NCBI RefSeq assembly: GCF_900141855.1
Contig: NZ_FQYU01000003.1
Coordinates: 370,186-434,185, forward strand
Source: Pseudozobellia thermophila
GTDB lineage: Bacteria > Bacteroidota > Bacteroidia > Flavobacteriales > Flavobacteriaceae
Length of the DNA stretch: 64,000 nt
Reading direction: 5' to 3'
The notes under the pieces were generated by a model. That model saw only the letters and a list, made by a program, of their open reading frames with translations. It was not told the origin of the DNA and did not search any database. Below are positions 1 through 9,471 of the stretch, one piece after another. Positions within the stretch are counted from its first letter, which is position 1. Every line of letters begins with the position of its first letter. The position numbers were made by a program, and so were the translations under genes.

Positions 1-501
1 ATCGACGAAGCCTATGCTGAAATCACCGGGTTTGGGCGGAATCACCTCAATGGCCAAGATGTTTTCGCCCTCCTTGGTATACGTGCTAATATCGAAGGCG
101 GTACGTCTATAGGCCCCATTGATGGTGTTGCTATCGGCAACCTGGTGACCGTTGAGCCAAACATTGGCCTTATAGTTGATCCCGTCAAAATTCAAATGGG
201 CAAAGAGCGGGGCCTGTACCTCTGTCAGTTCAAAGGTGGTGAGGTACCACCAAGGGACCTTAAAGGGGTCGGTGGGTATATTTTTTAGATTGTCGGCGTA
301 GTAGGGTCGGTCGTAAACACCGTTGTTGACCAAGGCGGCCAATACGGTAGTGGGCACTTGGGCCGGTAACCCATCATCGAGAATCGAGGCGCGGGTCGAA
401 ACCAGGTCGCCTGTCTCCCCGACCTCGGAGGCGGATTTAAGCTTCCATCCCTGGGTGAGGACCCTGCTTGCGTATTTGGTTGTGTATGGCTTACTGTTCA
501 T
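1..501 (-). CDS. GH2-family glycoside hydrolase, N-terminal part (cut by window edge)
   Basis: The 167 residues visible form the N-terminal sugar-binding (jelly-roll) domain of a GH2 enzyme. Motifs such as VPTTVLAALVNNGVY and VPWWYLTTFEL, followed by NVWLNGHQV, are typical of the exo-beta-glucosaminidase / mannosylglycoprotein endo-beta-mannosidase branch. The catalytic domain lies beyond the left edge, so the substrate cannot be judged. The ATG overlaps the end of the upstream 77-residue gene by 11 bp, which suggests translational coupling in the symporter operon. No signal peptide follows this start, so the enzyme may act in the cytoplasm on sugars imported by the symporter, or the true start may differ. 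Confidence 0.8.
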   Translation of the reverse strand, partial: MNSKPYTTKYASRVLTQGWKLKSASEVGETGDLVSTRASILDDGLPAQVPTTVLAALVNNGVYDRPYYADNLKNIPTDPFKVPWWYLTTFELTEVQAPLFAHLNFDGINYKANVWLNGHQVADSNTINGAYRRTAFDISTYTKEGENILAIEVIPPKPGDFSIGFVD

Positions 502-724
502 TTTCTGACTCCATTTTTTTAATGGACCTTCTCGATACCCAAATCATGCCACCGCCGATGGAGACGAGTACCAGTCCGGCCACCATATCGGTCAGCAATT
601 GCACCGAGGTTTCGGTATAGGCCATGGCGGCCAATACAATAAGGCCGAAAAGGGCGATAAAGACACCTAAGGCATTATTGATTTTTGCGGTTTTTCTTTT
701 GTTTATAATATCGATTTTGTCCAT
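491..724 (-). CDS. Small two-helix membrane protein
   Basis: This 77-residue protein has a charged N-terminus (MDKIDIINKRKTAKINN), then two hydrophobic helices at about residues 18-36 and 45-63, and a charged tail. I do not recognise a family or function. It sits between another small membrane protein and the GH2 gene in a tightly packed minus-strand operon headed by a sodium:solute symporter, 15 bp from the upstream gene and overlapping the next by 11 bp. Its place suggests a membrane accessory to the transporter, but that is inference. Codon use and spacing support a real gene. Confidence 0.65.
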   Translation of the reverse strand: MDKIDIINKRKTAKINNALGVFIALFGLIVLAAMAYTETSVQLLTDMVAGLVLVSIGGGMIWVSRRSIKKMESENEQ

Positions 725-739
725 TGTCGGCGGGTTAGG

Positions 740-955
740 TTAGAAGAAGTAATAAACCGATGCCAAAATGCCCAGCACCGTCCATGACCAGATTTTTAAA
801 TTCTTGTACCAAAAACGTTCGTTTTTGGGGATCCCCTCAAAAATATAGTCCTTGGGCAATAGGGCTACCAAGAGGGCAATAAAAAGGTACAGTCCGAAAA
901 ATATCATTTTGGCCGTTTCTTGGGTAATATCCGAGGCCCAATCAAAATTCAACAT
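740..955 (-). CDS. Small membrane protein next to the symporter
   Basis: This 71-residue protein has two predicted transmembrane helices, about residues 15-34 and 54-70, joined by a charged loop containing PKNERFWYKNLKIW. Its start lies only 2 bp after the symporter stop codon, so the two are almost certainly co-transcribed. I recall similar short membrane proteins beside SSS symporters in Bacteroidota, which suggests a transporter accessory or small subunit. No enzymatic motif is visible. Confidence 0.7.
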   Translation of the reverse strand: MLNFDWASDITQETAKMIFFGLYLFIALLVALLPKDYIFEGIPKNERFWYKNLKIWSWTVLGILASVYYFF

Positions 956-957
956 AG

Positions 958-2466
958 CTAAAGGGATTTGTTTTTTGTTAATATTTTTGAACTGAAGACC
1001 AAACCTTTTAAATCGTCTTCCGAATGTTTTTTTGTCATTAAACTGACCACTACATTAATGACAAAGCCTACCAAGAAAGACCACCACGAAATGTACAGGA
1101 AGGGATCTTCTATATGAAAGAAATGTTCTTTGAAAACATTCAGGAAAACGGCGAAGGCGATACCGATCACCAAAGCCGAAAGTCCGCCCCACTGCGTGGT
1201 TCTTTTCCAAAAGATACCGAGTAGGAGTATGGCGAACAAGGGACCTTGAAAATAGGACATAAAAGTTTGTATGGCCACGTATATACCGGGAAAATCGCTG
1301 CTGATGGGCGATGTTGCCACACCGAAAATAAGAAGGACCAAAGTCGTTATTTGTCCCACTTTGAGATAATGTTTGTCGTCTGCGTCCTTTTTGATGAAGG
1401 GCTGGTAAATATCCTTGGTAAACAATGTGGCCGTCGAGTTGAGCAGGGAGTCGACGCTCGACATCAGACCTGCAAAAAAGGCGGCGAACATGAGGCCCAC
1501 CAAACCGGGCGGGAGTATACTCTTTATCATCATGGGCAAGGCCTGGTCGCCGTCGGCCAGGTCGGGGTGCACCACTACGGCCATCAAGCCCGGAAACAGT
1601 ACCAGTATCGGAATGAACATTTTGAGGGCCGATCCAAAAATCATGCTGGCCTTGGCGTGCCATTCGTTTTTGGCGGTAAGGCAACGCTGTACAATCGATT
1701 GGTTCCCTATCATATAGGCATTGGCCATGACAAAGGTAAGGCCGAACAAAATGCCCGTCCACGGGAAGGGGGATTTGGTGTCCGAAGGTTGGATAATATC
1801 GAAATGGCTTTGGTACTCGGGCCCCATGGTACTGATTTTTTCAACCATGTTTTCCCATCCCCCAACAGCATGGAGGCCTAGAAAAACGAGGGCAAATCCC
1901 CCGATGAACATAATGATCATTTGCACCACATCGGTCATTATTACGGCTGTGATCCCTCCGAAATAGGTATATAGGCCGACCACGCCCGCCGTGGATAAGA
2001 TCGAGATCCATATCGGCCATCCCATCAATACGTTCAGGAGCACGGCACTGGCCCAGAACAAAACCCCCAGGTCGAGGGCGAAGAACAAGATCCACGTGAC
2101 CGATGCGATGGTACGCACCGATTTGTTGTACCTGCGCCCTAAGTATTCGGGAATGGTATACATACCGCCCCGCCAGAAATAGGGAATAAAAATAAAGGCG
2201 GCCAACAGCATCGCCGGAACGGATCCGACCCAGTCAAAATTGCCTACCGATACCCCATAACGGTAGGCCTGGCCCGAAACCCCGACAAAATCGAGGGCGC
2301 CGATATCGGAGACCACGATCGACATTCCTATGGCCCAAAAAGGCAGGCTCTTGCCCCCGAGAAAATAGTCTTCCGATGAATTGACGAATTTTTTAAAGTA
2401 AAGGCCAAGTAAGAGCATTCCAATTATGTATGCTATTACTATAAAATAATCGATTCCGGAAAGCAT
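958..2466 (-). CDS. Sodium:solute symporter (SSS/SLC5 family)
   Basis: The 502-residue protein has the usual SSS length and about 13-14 hydrophobic segments. Family features are the N-terminal DYFLGGKSLPFWAIGMSIV region following TM1, GMYTIPEYLGRRYN, and the conserved AAFFAGLMSSVDSLLNSTAT stretch that includes sodium-binding residues. It probably imports a monosaccharide or sugar acid with sodium across the inner membrane. It is the first gene of a minus-strand operon with two small membrane proteins and a GH2 enzyme, and it diverges from SusC1. The exact substrate cannot be read from sequence. Confidence 0.93.
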   Translation of the reverse strand: MLSGIDYFIVIAYIIGMLLLGLYFKKFVNSSEDYFLGGKSLPFWAIGMSIVVSDIGALDFVGVSGQAYRYGVSVGNFDWVGSVPAMLLAAFIFIPYFWRGGMYTIPEYLGRRYNKSVRTIASVTWILFFALDLGVLFWASAVLLNVLMGWPIWISILSTAGVVGLYTYFGGITAVIMTDVVQMIIMFIGGFALVFLGLHAVGGWENMVEKISTMGPEYQSHFDIIQPSDTKSPFPWTGILFGLTFVMANAYMIGNQSIVQRCLTAKNEWHAKASMIFGSALKMFIPILVLFPGLMAVVVHPDLADGDQALPMMIKSILPPGLVGLMFAAFFAGLMSSVDSLLNSTATLFTKDIYQPFIKKDADDKHYLKVGQITTLVLLIFGVATSPISSDFPGIYVAIQTFMSYFQGPLFAILLLGIFWKRTTQWGGLSALVIGIAFAVFLNVFKEHFFHIEDPFLYISWWSFLVGFVINVVVSLMTKKHSEDDLKGLVFSSKILTKNKSL

Positions 2467-3008
2467 AAAAATCTAATTTGGTGAGCTACAAATTAAATTT
2501 AATCCGAAGCAAAACGATTGTTATATCTTGTTTGATTTACATAATAATTTAACCTAATGGTTATTTTATTGTTGAATTGACCGTCTGTAGAGTCAATATA
2601 TGTATAGTTTTTAGGCGTTGGGTAAAAACATAAGAAATCTTTCAATGACCTGACCGGTCCGCCGGAGGTATAGGTTCCAATGCAAAATCGGCATGGACCT
2701 CCCCTTGATTTTCGGAAATTGAAGGTGTGTCCCATTTCAAAAAAGGAGGCCGTCGTGAAGCGGTAGGGGCGATGGTTTTACTTCCGAAATCCTTTGGCAA
2801 ATTTTTCATCACTTCAAGTTTTTCGCTAAAATTTGATGATATTTTAACCTTTATTTCTTTCTATCTTAAAATAGCAAAAATTGTTGCTAAAAAACCATAG
2901 ATATTGAACAATATACTATGTGTTTTTAAGAAAGTTTTAAGATAGCTTTGTTGAGACTAATACCAAAAACTGCAAAAAAATCAATCTTAATTAACGACTG
3001 TATCAAAA
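2467..3008. other. Divergent intergenic control region, symporter / SusC1
   Basis: This AT-rich 542-bp gap separates divergent operons and carries no convincing gene. A 78-codon minus-strand frame inside it (2499-2735) has no protein-like composition. It holds an exact 11-bp inverted repeat, CTATCTTAAAA at 2861-2871 and its complement at 2935-2945, with centres 74 bp apart. The right copy overlaps the candidate -7 element of SusC1. GACCGGTC, an 8-bp palindrome, lies near 2650. No riboswitch or small-RNA structure was recognised. Confidence 0.6.
2943..2950 (+). promoter_or_regulatory. Candidate -7 element of the SusC1 operon
   Basis: TAGCTTTG fits the Bacteroidota -7 consensus TAnnTTTG exactly and lies 58 bp before the SusC1 start codon. 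The expected TTG at -33 is not clear, as the sequence there reads ATGTGTTTTT. The element partly overlaps the right arm of the 11-bp inverted repeat, so a protein bound there would block the polymerase. Confidence 0.5.
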
Positions 3009-6000
3009 ATGAAAAAACAAAAAATTAAACTATTGCTTCTATTGTTTTTGGGTTTGTTTGTTACCGACATGGCAGCCCAGAAACTTGTTGAAGGAACGGT
3101 TAGTAGCACGGACGGGGAACTTTTACCAGGGGTTTCGGTAGTCTTAAAAGGAACCATTACCGGTGTAAGTACCGATTTTGATGGTAATTACAGTATCGAG
3201 GTGCCCGGCAACGATGCCGTCTTGGTCTTTTCGTATCTAGGGATGGAGACCAAAGAGGTAACGGTCGGCGACCAAACTACCTTAAATGTGCTATTGGAAA
3301 TGTCTTCCGAGGCATTGGACGAGGTGGTCGTAACGGCCTTGGGAATTTCAAGGGAAAAGAAATCGCTCGGATACTCGGTGGCCGAGGTGGATGGCGATGA
3401 TGTGACCACGGTAACCCAAGAGAACGCGTTAAACGCCTTGAACGGTAGGGTTGCCGGGGTTCAGATCAATTCGACGGGAGGTACCGGATCGACCGTCAGC
3501 GTTGTGCTTCGCGGGGCCTCTTCGTTGACGACCGACAACCAGCCCCTATATGTTATCGATGGGGTGCCGCTTACGAGCGGTCTTACCAATATCGGTACCA
3601 TGGGTAGCGGTATCGCCGTTGATTATGGGGGCGGTATCGGGGACATCAACCCCGATGACATTGCCAATGTCTCCGTCTTAAAAGGACCTAGCGCCGCGGC
3701 ACTTTACGGTTCGAGAGGTGCCAATGGGGTAATTATGATCACTACAAAATCGGGCAGTAAGAGCAAAGGCCTGGGTATTACGTTCACTTCCAGCAACGTG
3801 TATGAAACACCCTATAAATTTTTGGAGAAGAGTACACGCTTTGCCAACGGTAGTCGCCCCGACCCCAATACTACCCAAATCGATGAAACCTCGTCCGGAT
3901 GGGTGGGACCCGAACTTGATAAAGGTTTAAGTGCGATACAATGGCCATATACGGATGAGGAAATAGCAAGCGGGGTCGGTATTGCCACCCCCCTAATTTC
4001 AAGAGGGGCGAACAATGCCAAAAACTTCTTTGAATCGGCATACACCCTGACCAATACCATTGCGATAGAGAACAATACCGACCGAATGAACTACCGGTTG
4101 TCGTATACCAACATGAAGCACGAGGGGTTTATTCCCAATTCCGACTTGCACCGAAATAACTTTGGGATCAATAGCACCTTTGATGTCAACGACAAGTTGA
4201 GAATAACATCGAGTTTAAAGTACACGATCTCAGGTGCCGATAACCGGCCATCGACTACAGAAAGAAATGCCAACCCTTTACAGGCATTGTACGATATTAA
4301 CCCCCACATCGATATACGCGATTTAAGGGATTATTGGTTGGTCGAGGGCCAGACCCAGAATGCCCCTTATAATTTTGGCGACGACCCATCCGACTTTGAA
4401 TACAATAACCCGTATTTCATGGCCTATGAAATAAACAATGGTTTTGAGAGAAAGCGGTTAATGGGCAACATTCAGGCCGATTATAAGTTTACGGATAAGC
4501 TTTCCCTAATGGTGCGCTATGCCTATAACGACTCCCATGAGGAAAGGGAAACCAAGATATCGAGCGGTTTTAGCCGGGAAATGAACGGCGCGTATGGACT
4601 GCAGCACCTGAACGGGGTCGAAAGCAACGCCGATTTTTTACTGTCTTATACGGATAGGCTCAGTGATAGCTTTGATTTTGGCTTGTCCGGTGGCGGTAAC
4701 ATAAGAAACGTGTCCAACAGTTTTGTATCTACCCAAACAAAGAACGGGGGGGCTGGTTTGATCATCCCCAACTTATTCTTGCTATCCAATATTGCCTCGG
4801 ACAACATCGATTATACCGAAACACGCTCGAAAGAACGTGTCAACAGTCTGTATGCCTTGGGTAACATCGGTTATAAGGATATGGTATATGTCGATGCCAC
4901 GCTTAGAAACGATTGGTCGAGTACCTTGCCCGAGGCCGAAAATAGCTTTCTATATCCCTCTGTATCGACCAGTATCTTGGTAAACAATATGTTCGATATG
5001 GGAAATAACGTGTCCTTGTTCAAGCTGCGTGTCGGTTGGGCGCAGGCAGGTAACGATACGAGTCCGCACAACTTATATGCTATCTTGAGCAATTCGGGCG
5101 ATTGGGGGGCAGCTTCCCAACTGACCGTAAGCGAAGCCTTGAAAAACGACAAGATCAAGGCGGAACTCAATACCTCGACCGAGTACGGGGTCGATCTATC
5201 CCTCTTTAAGAACCGCTTGAACATGGATTTCACCTACTATGAGTCCAATAACGAAAACCAAATATTCCAAAAATCGCTTCCCATATCTTCGGGGGCGACC
5301 AGTAAACTGTTCAATGCAGGTAATTTGAACAGTAAGGGCTTCGAGGCCAGTTTAGGGGGCGTATTGATCGATGGTCCGGACTTGCGATGGAACATGAACC
5401 TGACCTACACCACCAACAAAACCATTATTACCGAGTTGGCCGAAGGAACCGACTACGTCAATTTTTGGAGCCAGGCAAAAGGAGGGGCGTATACCTGGGT
5501 AGGGGAAGAAGTAGGCCAAATCGTCGACAGGGCCTTTGTCCGGGTCGAAGACGTCAATTCACCCTATTACGGATGGCCCTTGTTGGATGACGAGGGTTGG
5601 GAAAACAGTGACAGCACCTTGTCCGACGAAGACGGCAACAGGGTGGCGCCCGTAATCGGCAATTATAACCCCGATTTTAAAATGGGGCTGCAAACATCCA
5701 TCCAGTACAAAAATTGGAACCTGTCCATGAATTTTGATTGGAGGAAAGGCGGTCAATTTGTTTCGCAAACCTATAGGTATATGGAATCGGATTTGCAATC
5801 CACCAGGTGGCTTGATAAAGTTTACGACTTGAGCGACGTGGGCGATATACCGACCTATATCAAGGAAAATGCCGATGTGTTTTTATCGCCCGACGGGGAT
5901 TTTTATCCACTCGTCGGAGGCCCAACGGCCGAAGATGGCGGTTTTCCGGTCGACGATTTGAACGATGGGGTGTTTTTACCCGGTGTAATTGGCTATTATG

Positions 6001-6368
6001 ACGAAAATGGAAACTTTATAGCCGAACAAGAGAACATTGGGGGGCCGGGAACGCAGTACCATACCTATGGGGATAATTACGCATGGGACTTTACACGGGC
6101 CTCTACCTTCGATGCCGATTACGTGAAGCTTAGGCAGATCTCAATTGGTTACACCTTCCCGGGCAAAGTGTCCGAAAAGTTGGGAATGCGCAACCTATCG
6201 CTATCCTTGTTCAGCCGTAATATCATCTTGTGGACAAAGGCCAAAATCAACATTGATCCAGAATCTGCTTTTCAATATTCCAACGGCAATCTCTCCCAAG
6301 GGGTAGAACGATATAACATTCAGCCTTGGGCAATACCCGTGGGGATCAAACTAAACGCAAGTTTCTAA
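3009..6368 (+). CDS. SusC-like TonB-dependent outer-membrane receptor 1
   Basis: This 1119-residue protein starts with a signal peptide ending near MAAQ. It continues with a carboxypeptidase-regulatory-like domain (about 26-105, VEGTVSSTDGELLPGVSVVLKG), a TonB-box-like segment LDEVVVTALGI, the plug domain with PLYVIDGVPL and GPSAAALYGSRGANGVI, and a 22-strand barrel ending in an aromatic residue (KLNASF). It imports oligosaccharides with its SusD partner, encoded 18 bp downstream. Length and architecture are normal for SusC/RagA. No sigma/anti-sigma pair and no N-terminal STN domain are present, so ECF trans-envelope signalling is unlikely. Confidence 0.97.
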   Translation: MKKQKIKLLLLLFLGLFVTDMAAQKLVEGTVSSTDGELLPGVSVVLKGTITGVSTDFDGNYSIEVPGNDAVLVFSYLGMETKEVTVGDQTTLNVLLEMSSEALDEVVVTALGISREKKSLGYSVAEVDGDDVTTVTQENALNALNGRVAGVQINSTGGTGSTVSVVLRGASSLTTDNQPLYVIDGVPLTSGLTNIGTMGSGIAVDYGGGIGDINPDDIANVSVLKGPSAAALYGSRGANGVIMITTKSGSKSKGLGITFTSSNVYETPYKFLEKSTRFANGSRPDPNTTQIDETSSGWVGPELDKGLSAIQWPYTDEEIASGVGIATPLISRGANNAKNFFESAYTLTNTIAIENNTDRMNYRLSYTNMKHEGFIPNSDLHRNNFGINSTFDVNDKLRITSSLKYTISGADNRPSTTERNANPLQALYDINPHIDIRDLRDYWLVEGQTQNAPYNFGDDPSDFEYNNPYFMAYEINNGFERKRLMGNIQADYKFTDKLSLMVRYAYNDSHEERETKISSGFSREMNGAYGLQHLNGVESNADFLLSYTDRLSDSFDFGLSGGGNIRNVSNSFVSTQTKNGGAGLIIPNLFLLSNIASDNIDYTETRSKERVNSLYALGNIGYKDMVYVDATLRNDWSSTLPEAENSFLYPSVSTSILVNNMFDMGNNVSLFKLRVGWAQAGNDTSPHNLYAILSNSGDWGAASQLTVSEALKNDKIKAELNTSTEYGVDLSLFKNRLNMDFTYYESNNENQIFQKSLPISSGATSKLFNAGNLNSKGFEASLGGVLIDGPDLRWNMNLTYTTNKTIITELAEGTDYVNFWSQAKGGAYTWVGEEVGQIVDRAFVRVEDVNSPYYGWPLLDDEGWENSDSTLSDEDGNRVAPVIGNYNPDFKMGLQTSIQYKNWNLSMNFDWRKGGQFVSQTYRYMESDLQSTRWLDKVYDLSDVGDIPTYIKENADVFLSPDGDFYPLVGGPTAEDGGFPVDDLNDGVFLPGVIGYYDENGNFIAEQENIGGPGTQYHTYGDNYAWDFTRASTFDADYVKLRQISIGYTFPGKVSEKLGMRNLSLSLFSRNIILWTKAKINIDPESAFQYSNGNLSQGVERYNIQPWAIPVGIKLNASF

Positions 6369-6386
6369 AAAATAAAAAATAAGATT

Positions 6387-8075
6387 ATGAAATCGGTTAA
6401 AAACATAGTAATACTATTTCTATTAGTCCCATTGGTAATTATTGTTTCTTGTGACGATGGGCTTGTCGAAGTAAACGAAAACCCCAATGGGGTAGAGGCG
6501 AGTGTGGTCGATCCCAACCTATTGATCAGCTCGGTAATGACGGGCTTGGCGACAAGTACCACAAGTAGGGGGTATTCCGGCGATACCGGTGCCGCCTCAC
6601 AATACATTCAAAAAGATTCTTGGTCGAGCAATCGCTACGACTGGGAAACGGGAACGATTTGGAGCTCCAATTACGCACTGTTGAGAACCAACAAGGTGGC
6701 TTACGATAGGGCGGTAGAACTAGGCTTGCCTTTTCACGAAGGGGTTACCTTGATCTTAAAATCGATGTTGTTCGGCAATCTGACCGATTACTACGGCGAT
6801 ATTCCTTACTCCGAGGCCTTACAAGCGGGCGATCTGGAAGGGGAACGACCCGCATACGACACCCAAGAGACCGTTTATAAAGGTATTATCGCCGATTTGG
6901 AAACCGCTTCAAGCCTTTTGGGGGGCTCCAATTATGAGGGAGTCGTAGCAAAGCAAGATGTATTTTATGGCGGGGATGCCTCAAAGTGGCAGAAATTGGC
7001 CAATTCCCTGGCCCTGCGCTACTACATGCGCCTATCGGAGAAATTACCGGCGTTCGCCGAAGCCGGGGTTACCAGTACCCTTGCGAAACCCTTGATCAGT
7101 GACATCGAAGACGAACTGGTCTTAAGTTATGTGGGCGGTATTGAAAGCCAATCCTGGCCCAGTAGTGGCCAATTTGGTTCGGCATCCGATTTTTATAGGG
7201 TAAAGCCCTGTACAACCTTGACGGATAAGTTAAAGGAACTGGACGATCCGAGAATTTCAGTCTGGTTTGCGCCGGTTGCCGTGCCCACAAAGGTGGTACC
7301 TGCCGCAGAAGTACCGGGCGGTGGCGATATGGCCGAAGAGGACGGTATTCGCTATATCAGCGAAGAATCCTTGGATGCCAACGATTATGCGATATACTCG
7401 CAGGCAACCTACGCCGCTGACTTGCAGGCAGGTAAAAAATTGATCGATACCAGTAGTGTTTATGTCGGTTTGCCCGTGGCCGTAAGCGCTGTGGATCCTT
7501 ATGAATACAATTTGAATGCAGAAGGGTCAAGGGGCGGTACCAATGATTATGTATCGCGGATGAACGAGGTTTTTAACCAGAAAGAGGATGGCGGCAACCT
7601 GTTAAAGGCAAGGTTGTTTTCTTATGCGGAATTGTCCTTCTTAAAGGCAGAGGCGGCCATAAGGGGCTGGGGCTCCGATGCCGAAGGCAACTATTTGGAA
7701 GGAATCAAGGCCTCGCTCGAAGTATGGGGCGTTGGCGATACCTTTTCCGATTATATTACGAATGAAGGCGTCGCTTTCGACGGTACCCTAGAGCAAGTTA
7801 TGGAGCAAAAGTGGATCGCCAATATGTTCAATGGCGATGAAGCCTATCTGGACTGGAGAAGGACCGGATTGCCCGACCTAAAAGCCGGTCCCTTTGCAAG
7901 GGAGGATGTTATGCCGTTAAGGTTCATCTATCCGGAAGACGAAATCAATACGAACACTACCAATTATATCGAGGCGGCATCCTCATTGGAAGAGACCCCT
8001 TACAGTACAACAGATCCCAACGACAGCCCCTACGCCAGGCCATGGATCGTACAAGGAGTGCCCACGCCTTGGTAA
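6387..8075 (+). CDS. SusD-like surface lipoprotein 1 (SusD_2 type)
   Basis: This 562-residue lipoprotein has the lipobox segment IIVSCDDG and the SusD_2/RagB-like opening NENPNGVEASVVDPNLL. It contains the helical SusD core (IADLETASSLL, DASKWQKLANSLALRYYMRLSE) and ends with the typical EQVMEQKWIANMFNGDEAYLDWRRTGLP. It captures glycan at the cell surface and forms the lid of SusC1. The gene follows SusC1 by 18 bp and is closed by a strong terminator. The ligand cannot be deduced. Confidence 0.95.
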   Translation: MKSVKNIVILFLLVPLVIIVSCDDGLVEVNENPNGVEASVVDPNLLISSVMTGLATSTTSRGYSGDTGAASQYIQKDSWSSNRYDWETGTIWSSNYALLRTNKVAYDRAVELGLPFHEGVTLILKSMLFGNLTDYYGDIPYSEALQAGDLEGERPAYDTQETVYKGIIADLETASSLLGGSNYEGVVAKQDVFYGGDASKWQKLANSLALRYYMRLSEKLPAFAEAGVTSTLAKPLISDIEDELVLSYVGGIESQSWPSSGQFGSASDFYRVKPCTTLTDKLKELDDPRISVWFAPVAVPTKVVPAAEVPGGGDMAEEDGIRYISEESLDANDYAIYSQATYAADLQAGKKLIDTSSVYVGLPVAVSAVDPYEYNLNAEGSRGGTNDYVSRMNEVFNQKEDGGNLLKARLFSYAELSFLKAEAAIRGWGSDAEGNYLEGIKASLEVWGVGDTFSDYITNEGVAFDGTLEQVMEQKWIANMFNGDEAYLDWRRTGLPDLKAGPFAREDVMPLRFIYPEDEINTNTTNYIEAASSLEETPYSTTDPNDSPYARPWIVQGVPTPW

Positions 8076-8128
8076 TACCGTTGGAAAATTGGAAGATATT
8101 GCCATTTGTTGTTTGAGTTAATTAGCTG

Positions 8129-8160
8129 AAATTACCTGGGGGAATCCTCAGGTAATTTTT
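8129..8160 (+). terminator. Rho-independent terminator after SusCD1
   Basis: A perfect 10-bp stem (AAATTACCTG paired with CAGGTAATTT) extends by GGG against CCT, with one G-U pair, to 13 bp with a GAAT loop. A run of T follows. It should uncouple SusCD1 from the downstream enzyme genes or set a lower level for them. Confidence 0.85.
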
Positions 8161-8244
8161 CACGTTTACGAAAGACAGGGCTTGTTGTTGTTTGCAATTT
8201 CAGGCCTAGGCCCTATGCCGTAAACCGGCCTATAATCATTGCGT

Positions 8245-9468
8245 ATGAACCATAAATTGAAATATCGTCTCGCTGTTCCGATGGCCCTTTTTGCCCTCTT
8301 GCAGCTCCAGTCGCAAAAGGTAAATGAATTTCCAAGCAAATCGGATCCACTTTATAAGAAGGTCGATATGTACGATAAGCTGATGTTGGGCAATCACTGG
8401 AACGAAGGGGCCATCATGCAGCACGTGATATTTCCGCCGGCAGGCCTGGACAGGCCGATTATAGGTTCGCAGGCGGATTGTTTGGACCCTACCTCTGAAA
8501 TGTTGGCGGCCTATTCGCACAAATACGCCATTACAAAAAATGAGGAGGATAGAAAGATAGCGAATCGCATATTCGAGGCCGTTCTGAAACTTGAAAGGGT
8601 GACCGGGGTAAGCGGCCTGGTGGCCCGTAGTTTTAATAAAACCGACAAACCCTTGTGGCACGAAAAGGTGATGTGGTACGACGAGTGGCACGAATCATCG
8701 TCCATGCCCGGTTACCGTTGGTTGGGCGATTTGAGTGCAGATAAGTTCACTTCTATATTTTACGGGGTCGGTACCTTTTGGGAACTCTGCGCCGATGAAA
8801 AGTATAAAAAGAAGGCGGCCGGACTCCTAGACCGGTTTATCGGGCGGGTAGTCGACAACAATTTCAAGCTTACCGACCTGGATGACAAAATGACCTTGTG
8901 GGGCAATTTTTGTCCCGACCTTCCCCATCAATCCCTTAATTCGCTGGAAATGCTGGCCGCGCTTAAGGTTACCTACAAGATTACGGGCAAGGAACGCTTT
9001 AATGCTGCCTACCATATGTTGATCGATCGCTATCATTACGACGACGACCAGATCAATTCCAAAATTTTATTTCCAGAAGAATGGCGCAATGTAGGCGACG
9101 ACTACCATGCGGCGCGATCGCTTTACATGCTGATGCGGTTTGAAGACGACCCCGACCTGTTGAACAAATACCGTATGAACTTGAATAGGCACTGGTACGA
9201 CTGGAAGAATATTGAATTTACCTGGGAAAGCACCATCTGGTTTATTATGGTGTATTACGTCCTTACCGGCGAAGATGTATTTACCGAAGAAAGAATACAG
9301 GCTATCAAGGATATGTGGGGATTTGAACGGCGCACAAGGGAGTTTAAGATTCCCCAAGATGACGGAAGCTTCGAACTTGTTAAATCCGAAGAGGAAGGTA
9401 CGGCGGCAGCGATGATCCGTAACTATTGGTTCGGCCGATATTATGGCATTATTGATGAAAAATGGTAA
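8245..9468 (+). CDS. Free-standing helical-toroid protein, putative glycan-active enzyme
   Basis: The predicted 407-residue exported protein starts at the ATG six bases after a TTG and has the signal sequence VPMALFALLQLQSQ. It is all-helical and resembles the C-terminal domains of the three propeller-toroid proteins of this window. Matching segments are WLGDLSADKFTS (159-170; WKSTTSSDE in the others), IGRVVDNNFKLTDLDDKMTLWGNF (199-222; GHIVDN...WGKWNP) and the terminal YWFGRYYGII. Some polar positions differ: SSDE is SADK, and the WNHSDDEMYFL motif is not kept as such. The fold resembles (alpha/alpha)6 glycosidases and lyases, but I know no assigned activity. The SUMF1-domain gene follows after 3 bp. 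Confidence 0.75.
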   Translation: MNHKLKYRLAVPMALFALLQLQSQKVNEFPSKSDPLYKKVDMYDKLMLGNHWNEGAIMQHVIFPPAGLDRPIIGSQADCLDPTSEMLAAYSHKYAITKNEEDRKIANRIFEAVLKLERVTGVSGLVARSFNKTDKPLWHEKVMWYDEWHESSSMPGYRWLGDLSADKFTSIFYGVGTFWELCADEKYKKKAAGLLDRFIGRVVDNNFKLTDLDDKMTLWGNFCPDLPHQSLNSLEMLAALKVTYKITGKERFNAAYHMLIDRYHYDDDQINSKILFPEEWRNVGDDYHAARSLYMLMRFEDDPDLLNKYRMNLNRHWYDWKNIEFTWESTIWFIMVYYVLTGEDVFTEERIQAIKDMWGFERRTREFKIPQDDGSFELVKSEEEGTAAAMIRNYWFGRYYGIIDEKW

Positions 9469-9471
9469 TTT

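Noticed and set aside
2499..2735. A 78-codon minus-strand frame in the symporter/SusC1 gap
   Set aside because: Composition is not protein-like, it lies in an AT-rich control region, and it has no recognisable motif.
8203..8212. Palindrome GGCCTAGGCC before the toroid gene
   Set aside because: It is a single short palindrome with no second copy seen in other promoters, too little to call an operator.
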